Assembly (NCBI GenBank): GCA_934456295.1
Contig: CAKSHB010000009.1
Location: forward strand, 1 to 44,387
DNA from: an uncultured Clostridia bacterium
Lineage (GTDB): Bacteria; Bacillota; Clostridia; UBA1381; UMGS1253
Direction: 5' to 3'
DNA: 44,387 bases
In this document: positions 36,346 through 43,515 of the stretch, piece after piece
How positions within the stretch are numbered: position 1 is the first letter of the stretch
Layout of the letters: the number at the start of each line of letters is the position of its first letter
Position numbers and translations under genes: made by a program
The notes under the pieces: model-generated
The model's database searches: none
What the model saw: only the letters and a program-made list of their open reading frames with translations
What the model was told of the DNA's origin: nothing

Positions 36346-37215
36346 ATGAGATTATCAACCCAAACCGATACAATTATGAAAGCATACGGTCTTGATAAAG
36401 CTGTTGATATTTTTGCAGAGGCAGGATATGACGCCATAGACATGTCATTTTTCAGAGAAAGCGAATATGGCGAAACCAACATGGAATTTTTCAAAGAAAT
36501 CAGAAAAAAAGCCGAAGATAAGGGTTTATGCTTTAATCAGGCGCATGCCCCGTTTCCTTCGAGTTTTGAAGATGACGCTCTGACGAAGAAAAGGTTTGAT
36601 GAAATCACACATTCGATGAAAATTGCATCTGTACTCGGTGTGGAAAATATTGTTGTGCACCCATGTCATCATCTTGTGTACGGCGCTCCCGGGGCTGCGG
36701 AACAGCTTTTTGAAATCAACATGGATTTTTACAGCCGCTTAAAACCCTACTGTGAGGAATACGGCATACATGTGGCTGTCGAAAACATGTGGCAAAATTA
36801 TGGTGATAGCCTCAAAATTACACATTCAACATGCTCAAGATCCGCGGAAATGATAAGATATGTTGACACATTAAACAGCGAATGGTTTGTCGCATGCCTC
36901 GACATCGGTCATGCCATGCTTGTATGCGAGGATCCCGCAATGTTTATAAAAGCTCTCGGCAAAAAAAGGCTGCGTGCTCTTCATGTTCACGATGTTGACG
37001 GAACAAATGACTCGCATATCCTGCCATATTTCGGCATAGGCGACTGGACCGGCATTATGTCGGCGCTCGGTGAGATAGGATATGAAGGCGATTTGACATT
37101 TGAGTCCGACTGTTTCTTCTCCCGAAAGCCTGAGGAGTTATATCCCGCAGGTGCAAAATTTATGGTGCAGACAGGCCGCGCCCTTATAAAAATTGCGGAA
37201 AATGCCGCAAAGTAA
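36346..37215 (+). CDS. Sugar phosphate isomerase/epimerase (xylose isomerase-like TIM barrel)
   Basis: 289 residues, AP-endonuclease-2/IolE/RhaI-like barrel. Metal-binding residues are visible in order: Glu in HVAVENMWQNYG, Asp and His in ACLDIGHAMLV, His in RALHVHDVDGTNDSH, and Glu in LTFESDCFFSR. Members isomerise or epimerise sugars, inosose or keto-sugars, or hydrolyse carbohydrate adducts. The first third (MKAYGLDKAVDIFAEAGYDA) is the usual family opening. AAGGAG precedes the ATG. Strong promoter, own terminator; flanked by a candidate DeoR operator. Substrate unknown. Confidence 0.88.
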   Translation: MRLSTQTDTIMKAYGLDKAVDIFAEAGYDAIDMSFFRESEYGETNMEFFKEIRKKAEDKGLCFNQAHAPFPSSFEDDALTKKRFDEITHSMKIASVLGVENIVVHPCHHLVYGAPGAAEQLFEINMDFYSRLKPYCEEYGIHVAVENMWQNYGDSLKITHSTCSRSAEMIRYVDTLNSEWFVACLDIGHAMLVCEDPAMFIKALGKKRLRALHVHDVDGTNDSHILPYFGIGDWTGIMSALGEIGYEGDLTFESDCFFSRKPEELYPAGAKFMVQTGRALIKIAENAAK

Positions 37216-37270
37216 TGCACACGGCAACTTTCGATACATAAATATTCACATTATGTACACAGCAAATCAT

Positions 37271-37310
37271 AAAAATGTCCCAAGGATTAAAACTCCTCGG
37301 GACATTTTTT
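37271..37310. terminator. Bidirectional terminator between the isomerase gene and deoR
   Basis: AAAAATGTCCC (37271-37281)/GGGACATTTTTT (37299-37310), loop with AAGGA/TCCTC pairing. A-run on the left and T-run on the right serve both convergent genes; it overlaps the deoR stop codon. Confidence 0.9.
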
Positions 37311-38049
37311 ACACCTCATAAAATTTCGTATCCTTATATTTCTCTTTTGTACCATCGGGGAAACGGTAATCGGTTATAACACCGTCAACCATTCCGAAAT
37401 CGGTAAGAATATACTGCCCCTGCTGATTTATCTTGCTGTGGTCAATCAAAAAATAACACATATCCGAATTTTGCATCGCAGTTTCAAGCAGAAGCCGATA
37501 GAGATTGCTGCCTATAATACCTTCCTCACTCACTCCTCCCGTCGAAAAAAACATTTTATCCGTTCGGTATTTCATCGCCGTACTTACTGCATCATCTCCG
37601 CCGAGCATTGACGGCGGCTCCGTAACATATCCGCCCGTACATATGACTTTTATACCGTATTCGCTCAAATACGCGGAAAGCGCCATATTGTTTGTTATAA
37701 CAGTGATGTCCTTTTTGTCGGTTATAAACGCCCCCATTCCTTCAGATGTCGTAGAGCCGTCTATAAAAACGGTGTCGCCGTTATGTATGAGGTCCGATGC
37801 ACATTTTGCAATATGCCTTTTTGCAATTTTCATCTTGTCATACCGAAATTCCAGCGGGACGAAAGTGTTCTCAACAAGCTCCGCTCCGCCATAACTTCGC
37901 GTAATTATTTTTTTGCCCTCAAGCACGTTTAAATCCCTGTTTACGGTAGCGTTGCTGTAATGCAGTTTTTCAACAAGATATTTTACCGTAACATATCCGT
38001 TTTCCTTCAAAATATTAATTATACTGTCCAGTCTTTCCTTCTGATACAC
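37309..38049 (-). CDS. DeoR-family transcriptional repressor
   Basis: 246 residues. N-terminal winged HTH (YQKERLDSIINILKENGYVT, then LHYSNATVNRDLNVLEGKK) and C-terminal DeoR sensor domain related to ribose-5-phosphate isomerase (DTVFIDGSTTSEGMGAFI, KVICTGGYV, DKMFFSTGGVSEEGI). Such repressors respond to a phosphorylated sugar. GTG at 38047-38049 chosen: GGAGG lies 8 bases upstream and the length fits the family; the open frame extends upstream without an SD. Its neighbours with GTTGATAA motifs (isomerase, MATE, itself) are probable targets. Confidence 0.9.
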   Translation of the reverse strand: MYQKERLDSIINILKENGYVTVKYLVEKLHYSNATVNRDLNVLEGKKIITRSYGGAELVENTFVPLEFRYDKMKIAKRHIAKCASDLIHNGDTVFIDGSTTSEGMGAFITDKKDITVITNNMALSAYLSEYGIKVICTGGYVTEPPSMLGGDDAVSTAMKYRTDKMFFSTGGVSEEGIIGSNLYRLLLETAMQNSDMCYFLIDHSKINQQGQYILTDFGMVDGVITDYRFPDGTKEKYKDTKFYEV

Positions 38050-38086
38050 GCACACCGCCTCCGCATACGATTGCTCTTTGATAAAA

Positions 38087-38133
38087 GTTGATAATTTTTC
38101 ATAATTCCAAACATACTTGAAAATTGTTGATAA
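38087..38133. promoter_or_regulatory. Two GTTGATAA motifs between deoR and the MATE gene
   Basis: Octamers at 38087-38094 and 38126-38133 lie in the deoR/MATE intergenic region; the second falls in the spacer of the MATE promoter, so a bound repressor would block it. Same motif as the palindrome at 36246. Confidence 0.45.
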
Positions 38134-38144
38134 GTTGATATAAT
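38117..38144 (+). promoter_or_regulatory. Sigma-A promoter of the MATE gene
   Basis: TTGAAA (38117-38122), 16-base spacer, TATAAT (38139-38144). Confidence 0.7.
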
Positions 38145-38240
38145 GATTATACAGCATGAAATTTTATATGTCAAACGGCGCCGAAGGGATATAATGTGAA
38201 AATTTATTTTGCGTCAGCCTTCGGCGGAATGGAGATTTTT

Positions 38241-39620
38241 ATGAAGGATTTAACAAAGGGAAACATTTACAAAACATTTTTGCTTTTTGCGCTTCCGCTC
38301 ATACTGTCCGGCTTTCTGTCACAGGCATACAGCATTATTGACACAATGATAGCCGGCAGAGTATTAAGCTCGGACGGACTTGCGTCAATCGGCTCAACCT
38401 CTGCATTTATCCAGTTTTTCTCATCAATTTTCTGGGGCTACGGCGTAGGCTTTTCGATTTATACGGCAAGGCTTTTTGGTGCAAAAGAGTATGAAAAGCT
38501 GAAAACAGCGGTCTACGTGAATTACTCGATTGTAATCGGGGTCATATTTTTGCTCAGCGTTATAATTGTACTTTTACAAAACCCGATTTTCGACATACTC
38601 AGTATCGACCCGTCGATAAGGCATGACAGCTCTGTATATTTTTCAATTTATATGCTCGGCTCGGCATTTATACTAATGAACAACAACGGCGTTTTTATAA
38701 TGAACTCTTTCGGCAGCAGCTCATATCCGCTTTTTATGTCGATTTTGTCAACCGTTCTGCATATCGGAGGAAATCTTTTTGCCGTACAGGTTCTTCATCT
38801 CGGCGTTGGAGGAATTGCCGCATCAACAGTAATCTCCGCCGCTGCGGTTGATGTTTGCTATTTTATACGCCTCAGAAAATGTTTTAATGAAATGGGTGTC
38901 GGCAAATACAAAATCAAATTTGACCTGAGCTGTCTTAATCATTCGTTCAGATACTCTCTGCCGGTAACGGCACAGCAGATGCTTATGTATTTTGCCTCAG
39001 TTATAATTTCACCGATGGTAAACGGTATCGGCAGTGCGGCATCGGCAGCATATGTAATCTGCCTGAAGGTATATGATGTGAACGCAACCGTGTATCAAAA
39101 TTCTTCAAAAACACTCAGCAATTACATCGCGCAGAGTATCGGTGCGGGCAAATACAAAAATATAAAGCGCGGTTTGCATGTCGGCTTTTTACAGGGACTT
39201 GTATTTGCGCTGCCCGTTCTGGTTGTATCGGTTTTATGCGCGCGCGGCTTCTGCTCGGTATTTCTGCCGTCGGGCTATGAGGGCGCGGGGCTTGAAATGG
39301 CTGTTGTGTTTGCACGTTTCTATCTGCCGTTTTGCGTGTTTAATCTCGTAAATAACCTGTTCCATTCATTCTACAGAGGCGTTGCGACAATGTGGCTGCT
39401 TGTCACAGCCACGCTCATCGGTTCGGTTTCAAGAATTATTGCTACATATTTTGCCGTAAAATTTTACGGCATGGACGGAGTATATCTCGGCTGGGTAATT
39501 TCGTGGATTGCCGAATGTATATTCTCGATTGTGATATACTTTATCGGCTCATGGAAAACGAAGGAAATAAAAGAAGGGCTGAAAACAATACCGCAAAAAA
39601 TAACCAAAGTCCCCGTATGA
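38241..39620 (+). CDS. MATE-family efflux transporter
   Basis: 459 residues with about 12 membrane helices; N-terminal LTKGNIYKTFLLFALPLILS and SQAYSIIDTMIAGRVLSSDG are the MATE/NorM opening, and SRIIATYFAVKFYGMDGVYLG the second-lobe counterpart. Exports cationic drugs or metabolites using Na+ or H+. ATG at 38241 has GGAG six bases upstream; the frame is open back to a GTG at 38196, which would add MKIYFASAFGGMEIF, a peptide resembling the small ORF repeated after ruvA. Next to a DeoR repressor, so export may be linked to sugar catabolism. Confidence 0.9.
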   Translation: MKDLTKGNIYKTFLLFALPLILSGFLSQAYSIIDTMIAGRVLSSDGLASIGSTSAFIQFFSSIFWGYGVGFSIYTARLFGAKEYEKLKTAVYVNYSIVIGVIFLLSVIIVLLQNPIFDILSIDPSIRHDSSVYFSIYMLGSAFILMNNNGVFIMNSFGSSSYPLFMSILSTVLHIGGNLFAVQVLHLGVGGIAASTVISAAAVDVCYFIRLRKCFNEMGVGKYKIKFDLSCLNHSFRYSLPVTAQQMLMYFASVIISPMVNGIGSAASAAYVICLKVYDVNATVYQNSSKTLSNYIAQSIGAGKYKNIKRGLHVGFLQGLVFALPVLVVSVLCARGFCSVFLPSGYEGAGLEMAVVFARFYLPFCVFNLVNNLFHSFYRGVATMWLLVTATLIGSVSRIIATYFAVKFYGMDGVYLGWVISWIAECIFSIVIYFIGSWKTKEIKEGLKTIPQKITKVPV

Positions 39621-39637
39621 GGCTTTGGTTATTTTTT
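39595..39637. terminator. Bidirectional terminator between the MATE gene and argH
   Basis: AAAAAATAACCAAAG (39595-39609)/CTTTGGTTATTTTTT (39623-39637), a 15-base perfect stem. It overlaps the last MATE codons and serves the convergent argH. Confidence 0.93.
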
Positions 39638-39655
39638 ATTTGATTTATTCCGTTT

Positions 39656-41038
39656 TTATTTGCGCAAAGCCTCTATAAGCTCATATCCGTCAGACACAGC
39701 CTTCTCCGTCACAGTTTTTGCCGGACCTCCGATGATATTTCTTCCGTTCACGCATGTTTCCATGCTTATTGCGTCATATACATCGCTGTCAAATATGGGC
39801 GAGCATGCTTTAAACTCATCAAGGGTTAATTCGTCGAGCGATTTTTGGCAGTCCAGCGCATATGCAACCATTTTTCCGACAACCGCATGTGCCTCCCGGA
39901 ACGGCAGCCCCTTTTTCACAAGGTAATCGGCCGCATCTGTCGCATTTGTAAATCCGCCTTTTGCGCCCTTGAGCATATTATCCTTTTTAATTTTCATTGT
40001 AAGCAGCATGTCGCAAAATACCGGCAGGCACAGCTTCACCGTATCTATCGCGTCAAATACAGGCTCTTTATCCTCCTGCATATCTTTGTTATACGCAAGC
40101 GGTATGCCCTTCATAGTAGTGAGCAGACTCATCAAATCGCCGTACACGCGCCCCGTCTTTCCGCGTATAAGTTCGGCAACATCGGGATTTTTCTTCTGCG
40201 GCATAATCGATGAACCGGTCGAATATGCATCGTCCATCTCCACAAATGAAAATTCATGGCTGCTCCACAGTATCAATTCTTCACAAAATCTGCTCAAATG
40301 CATCATTATAATTGACAATGTGCTCATAAGCTCAAGTGCGAAATCCCTGTCACTCACGCCGTCAAGCGAATTCTTTGTCACAGCGCAAAATCCAAGCTCT
40401 TTTGCCGTATATTCGCGGTCAAGCGGATATGTTGTCGCCGCAAGTGCGCCCGAACCGAGCGGACACACGTTCGTGCGCTTATATGTGTCGTCAAGCCTTC
40501 CGATGTCGCGTGCAAGCATCTCAAAATACGCCATAACGTGATGTGCCAGCGTTATCGGCTGTGCCTTCTGAAGGTGGGTGTATCCGGGCATAACTGTTTC
40601 CGTATTTTCACCGGCAATTTTCAAAAGTGCCTCCATGAGTGACAGTACCATTTCCCGTATTTCACAAATTTCGTCTTTAATATACATGCGTATATCGAGC
40701 GCCACCTGGTCATTGCGGCTTCTTCCCGTATGAAGGCGTTTTCCTGCTTCACCTATCCTCTCTGTCAGAATTTTTTCTATATTCATATGAATATCTTCCG
40801 CGTCAATCAGAAATTCAACCTTTCCTGCCTCAATATCATTCAGAATTTCTCCGAGCGTTTTTACAATCAAATCCGCATCAGCCTGCGCAATAATTCCCTG
40901 ACGTCCGAGCATTTTCGCATGTGCCATACTGCCCTTTATATCCTGCTTATACATACGCTTATCAAAACGTATCGACGAATTAAAATCATCAACCGCAGCG
41001 TCTGTTGCCTTTGAAAAACGTCCGCCCCACAGCTTCAT
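39656..41038 (-). CDS. argH: Argininosuccinate lyase
   Basis: 460 residues, fumarase/aspartase superfamily. WGGRFSKATDAAVDDFNSSI opening, GYTHLQKAQPITLAHH, and the superfamily signature GSSIMPQKKNPD with the catalytic Ser loop. Last step of arginine synthesis: argininosuccinate to arginine plus fumarate. GAGGTG precedes the ATG. Downstream of argG by 120 bases, with an intercistronic hairpin. Confidence 0.97.
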   Translation of the reverse strand: MKLWGGRFSKATDAAVDDFNSSIRFDKRMYKQDIKGSMAHAKMLGRQGIIAQADADLIVKTLGEILNDIEAGKVEFLIDAEDIHMNIEKILTERIGEAGKRLHTGRSRNDQVALDIRMYIKDEICEIREMVLSLMEALLKIAGENTETVMPGYTHLQKAQPITLAHHVMAYFEMLARDIGRLDDTYKRTNVCPLGSGALAATTYPLDREYTAKELGFCAVTKNSLDGVSDRDFALELMSTLSIIMMHLSRFCEELILWSSHEFSFVEMDDAYSTGSSIMPQKKNPDVAELIRGKTGRVYGDLMSLLTTMKGIPLAYNKDMQEDKEPVFDAIDTVKLCLPVFCDMLLTMKIKKDNMLKGAKGGFTNATDAADYLVKKGLPFREAHAVVGKMVAYALDCQKSLDELTLDEFKACSPIFDSDVYDAISMETCVNGRNIIGGPAKTVTEKAVSDGYELIEALRK

Positions 41039-41105
41039 ATTTTTACACCTCTTTTTTCTTGCTGAATTTATGCAAATTCGTTCTGTAATCTTATCCTATT
41101 TAGCC

Positions 41106-41139
41106 AAAACAGGCGGACATATGCCCGCCCGTCTGTTTT
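41106..41139 (-). terminator. Intercistronic hairpin between argG and argH
   Basis: Minus strand AAAACA ... GGCGG-GCATATGT-CCGCC ... TGTTTT with a GACG bulge. It could partly terminate after argG and lower argH expression, or stabilise mRNA ends. Confidence 0.45.
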
Positions 41140-41158
41140 ATTGTTTTTTACCGCTTTT

Positions 41159-42382
41159 TTATTTTATAAGACTTTTTCCGTTCTTTTTAAGCATGTTTGC
41201 ACGAACCTTGAGCGGAAGTCCGAACAGATTGATAAATCCTGCCGAATCCTTCTGGTCATACACCTCGTCGGCGTCAAATGTCGCGATATCCTCGTCATAG
41301 AGCGAATACGGCGATGTTGTGCCGGCAGGTGTGCAGCTTCCCTTATACAGCTTCATCTTTACACTGCCCGTAACCGTTTCCTGTGTGCTGTCAACAAATG
41401 CCGACAGAGCCTCACGCAAAGGTGTATACCAAAGTCCGTCATATACGAGATCTGCAAATTTGTTTGCTACATCTGCCTTATAATGCAATGTCTGCTTATC
41501 AAGGCACAGATACTCAAGCTCTCGGTGTGCAGCATACAAAAGTGTTCCGCCCGGTGTTTCATAAACGCCGCGGCTCTTCATGCCGACAAGTCTGTTTTCA
41601 ACTATATCATCAATACCGACACCATTTGCGCCGGCAAGCTCATTTGATTTTTTAACAATATCAACCGGCGAATATTTTACGCCGTCAATCGCAACCGGAA
41701 CGCCTTTTTCAAAATCAATCGTAACATATGTCGGCTTATCGGGCGCTTTTTCGGGAGAAACCATAAGCTTAAGTATTTTGTCAAGGTTCGGCTCATTTGC
41801 CGGATCCTCCAAATCCATTCCCTCATGGCTTAAATGCCATATATTTCTGTCCATTGAGTAGTTATCTTCTTTTGTCACGGGAACATCAATGCCGCGCGCA
41901 AGTGCATAATCAATCTCCTCCTCACGCGACTTTATATCCCATATACGCCACGGAGCAATAATCTTCAGATGCGGTGCAAGAGCCTTTATTGTAAGCTCGA
42001 AACGAACCTGGTCGTTGCCTTTACCCGTGCAGCCGTGGCAGATTGCGGTTGCACCCTCTTTTTCGGCGATTTCAACCAGCCTTTTTGCTATACACGGTCT
42101 TGCGTGTGATGTGCCGAGCAGATATTTTCCTTCATATACCGCACCCGCCTTCAATGTGGGCCATATGAAATCGGAAACATACTCGTCCTGCAAATTTTCT
42201 ATATACAGCTTTGACGCGCCTGTTTTAAGCGCCTTTTCTTCAAGCCCTTCCGTTTCTTTTCCCTGTCCGACGTCTCCGCATACGGCTATTACCTCATAGT
42301 CATAATTTTCTTTAAGCCACGGAATTATTATCGAAGTATCAAGTCCGCCCGAATATGCCAGAACAACTTTTTCTTTTGCCAT
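41159..42382 (-). CDS. argG: Argininosuccinate synthase
   Basis: 407 residues. N-type ATP-binding P-loop VVLAYSGGLDTSIIIPWL, then RFELTIKALAPHLKIIAPWR and DRNIWHLSHEGMDLEDP, all conserved in ArgG. It joins citrulline and aspartate using ATP. AAGGAGG lies before the ATG. First gene of an argG-argH operon behind a leader of about 225 bases with duplicated hairpins. The carbamoyl-transferase and earlier arginine genes are not in the window. Confidence 0.97.
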   Translation of the reverse strand: MAKEKVVLAYSGGLDTSIIIPWLKENYDYEVIAVCGDVGQGKETEGLEEKALKTGASKLYIENLQDEYVSDFIWPTLKAGAVYEGKYLLGTSHARPCIAKRLVEIAEKEGATAICHGCTGKGNDQVRFELTIKALAPHLKIIAPWRIWDIKSREEEIDYALARGIDVPVTKEDNYSMDRNIWHLSHEGMDLEDPANEPNLDKILKLMVSPEKAPDKPTYVTIDFEKGVPVAIDGVKYSPVDIVKKSNELAGANGVGIDDIVENRLVGMKSRGVYETPGGTLLYAAHRELEYLCLDKQTLHYKADVANKFADLVYDGLWYTPLREALSAFVDSTQETVTGSVKMKLYKGSCTPAGTTSPYSLYDEDIATFDADEVYDQKDSAGFINLFGLPLKVRANMLKKNGKSLIK

Positions 42383-42404
42383 TTGATTTTCCTCCTTAAT
42401 GTGT

Positions 42405-42458
42405 TATAATATTTACAACAGCGGTTACCAAATGCATTCGCATTTGATGTAAATATTG
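42405..42458 (-). repeat. Nested-hairpin repeat, copy 1 (argG leader)
   Basis: 54 bases. Outer arms AATATTTACA/TGTAAATATT and inner CAAATGC-GAAT-GCATTTG (minus strand), with an unpaired GTAACCGCTGT on one side. It ends close to the argG RBS. Same sequence as copy 2 except for a 6-base insertion there. Confidence 0.85.
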
Positions 42459-42463
42459 AATCG

Positions 42464-42494
42464 GTGTGAAGCAAGCCGATTGGCGGCTTGCACC
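42464..42494 (-). other. Hairpin between the two leader repeats
   Basis: GCAAGCC (42471-42477)/GGCTTGC (42485-42491) with loop GATTGGC. It lies midway between the repeat copies, so the leader can form three consecutive hairpins. Confidence 0.6.
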
Positions 42495-42499
42495 CATGA

Positions 42500-42559
42500 T
42501 ATAATATTTACAACAGCGGTTACCAAATGCATTCGCATTTGCATTTGATGTAAATATTG
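42500..42559 (-). repeat. Nested-hairpin repeat, copy 2 (argG leader)
   Basis: 60 bases, identical to copy 1 apart from one extra GCATTT unit in the inner stem. The starts of the two copies are 95 bases apart. Confidence 0.85.
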
Positions 42560-42575
42560 TTGTTTTTGTAAAATT

Positions 42576-42593
42576 TATGCATTAAAATGTATA
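42576..42593. promoter_or_regulatory. ARG-box-like palindrome
   Basis: TATGCATTAAAATGTATA: TGCAT and ATGTA half sites around four A/T bases, resembling ArgR/AhrC operators (TGAAT-W4-ATTCA) with three differences. It lies just downstream of the argG transcription start. Confidence 0.35.
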
Positions 42594-42613
42594 AATTTGC
42601 AATATCTGAAATT

Positions 42614-42642
42614 ATTATACCACCAATTTATGCGAATTACAA
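42614..42642 (-). promoter_or_regulatory. Sigma-A promoter of argGH
   Basis: Minus strand: TTGTAA (42637-42642), 17-base spacer, perfect TATAAT (42614-42619) in GGTATAAT context. Start near 42607. Confidence 0.75.
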
Positions 42643-42756
42643 GAGGAAAACCAAAAAATTTTAAATAAATTAACTCCTTATCAATTCACAAACGGTATAC
42701 ACATTGCCTAATTTTTGCAAATATTGCTTTTTACATACAAAGCGCATAATATGCAT

Positions 42757-42774
42757 AATGTATATTTTTACATA
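42757..42774. promoter_or_regulatory. Second ARG-box-like palindrome, upstream of ruvC
   Basis: AATGTATATTTTTACATA, symmetrical TGTA/TACA with A/T centre, about 25 bases before the ruvC ATG. It may be an ArgR-type site or simply promoter A/T. Confidence 0.25.
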
Positions 42775-42800
42775 AATGCTGATGAAAGGAATTTTTCGAT

Positions 42801-43292
42801 ATGATAATTTTAGGAATAGACCCAGGAATAGCAATTGTCGGCTGGGGCGTTATAGATTTTACGGGAAACAAAATGCTCCCGATTGCCTTCGGTGCAATCA
42901 CAACGCCGGCACACACGCCCGTCACACAGCGCCTGTATGACATATACCGCGAGCTCGGTGCAATTATAGACAAATACAAACCACAGGCGATGGCTGTTGA
43001 AGAGCTGTTTTTTAACACAAACGTGAAAACCGCCATAACGGTCGCACATGCGCGCGGGATTATTTTGCTGTGTGCCGCGCAAAAAGGTCTGCCCGATTTT
43101 GAGTATACGCCGCTTCAGGTAAAACAAGCTCTCACGGGTTATGGCCGTGCAGACAAAGCGCAGATGCAGAACATGGTCAAAATCATGCTCGGTCTTAACG
43201 CAGTGCCAAAACCGGACGATGTTGCCGATGCACTTGCAATTGCAATATGCCATGCACATTCGGCAAATCTCAGCTCACTCGGATACATATAA
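42801..43292 (+). CDS. ruvC: Crossover junction endodeoxyribonuclease RuvC
   Basis: 163 residues, RNase H-like Holliday-junction resolvase. Catalytic acids visible: Asp7 in MIILGIDPGIAIVGWG, Glu in MAVEELFFNTNVKTA, and the Asp pair in KPDDVADALAIAICHAH. The aromatic loop (EELFFNTN) and GYGRADKAQM are family hallmarks. RuvC works with RuvAB in recombinational repair. GAAAGGAA precedes the ATG. ruvA follows, but with its own promoter. Confidence 0.96.
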   Translation: MIILGIDPGIAIVGWGVIDFTGNKMLPIAFGAITTPAHTPVTQRLYDIYRELGAIIDKYKPQAMAVEELFFNTNVKTAITVAHARGIILLCAAQKGLPDFEYTPLQVKQALTGYGRADKAQMQNMVKIMLGLNAVPKPDDVADALAIAICHAHSANLSSLGYI

Positions 43293-43334
43293 AACCGTAA
43301 TACGGATAATGCAGATATGTAACGCAAATGAAAT

Positions 43335-43363
43335 TTGACGATACATGCAAACAGGTGTATAAT
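43335..43363 (+). promoter_or_regulatory. Strong sigma-A promoter between ruvC and ruvA
   Basis: TTGACG (43335-43340), 17-base spacer, perfect TATAAT (43358-43363). Start near 43370, giving a ~145-base leader before ruvA. Confidence 0.8.
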
Positions 43364-43396
43364 AATAGCATATAGTGCTGTATTATACACTTTTTT
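43355..43396 (+). terminator. Palindrome over the ruvA -10, terminator-like
   Basis: GTGTATAAT (43355-43363)/ATTATACAC (43382-43390) followed by TTTTTT (43391-43396). It can end ruvC transcripts and, because it contains the TATAAT, could also be an operator. Confidence 0.55.
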
Positions 43397-43422
43397 GCGT
43401 GCACAGGCGATAAAAAGCATGC

Positions 43423-43500
43423 AAAAAAATCTCTTGTCATTACTTTCCGTGCGGATAAGAGATTTTGTGCAGCTGTTTTTTGCCGGCACATGGCGGCGGA
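43423..43500 (+). repeat. Diverged partial copy of the post-ruvA repeat, in the ruvA leader
   Basis: Contains AATCTCTTGTC/GATAAGAGATT around an ATTACTTTCCGTGCG loop and then TTTTTTGCCGGCACATGGCG, matching the unit at 44211-44288 with scattered substitutions. In the frame of the small ORF it still reads KKIS.H.FPCG and stop. Confidence 0.8.
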
Positions 43501-43515
43501 TTTGGGGGATTTTTT

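Noticed and set aside
42405..42559. Insertion-sequence ends or a MITE with transposase
   Set aside because: Copies are direct repeats 95 bases apart with internal symmetry, but there is no target-site duplication I can define and no transposase in the window.
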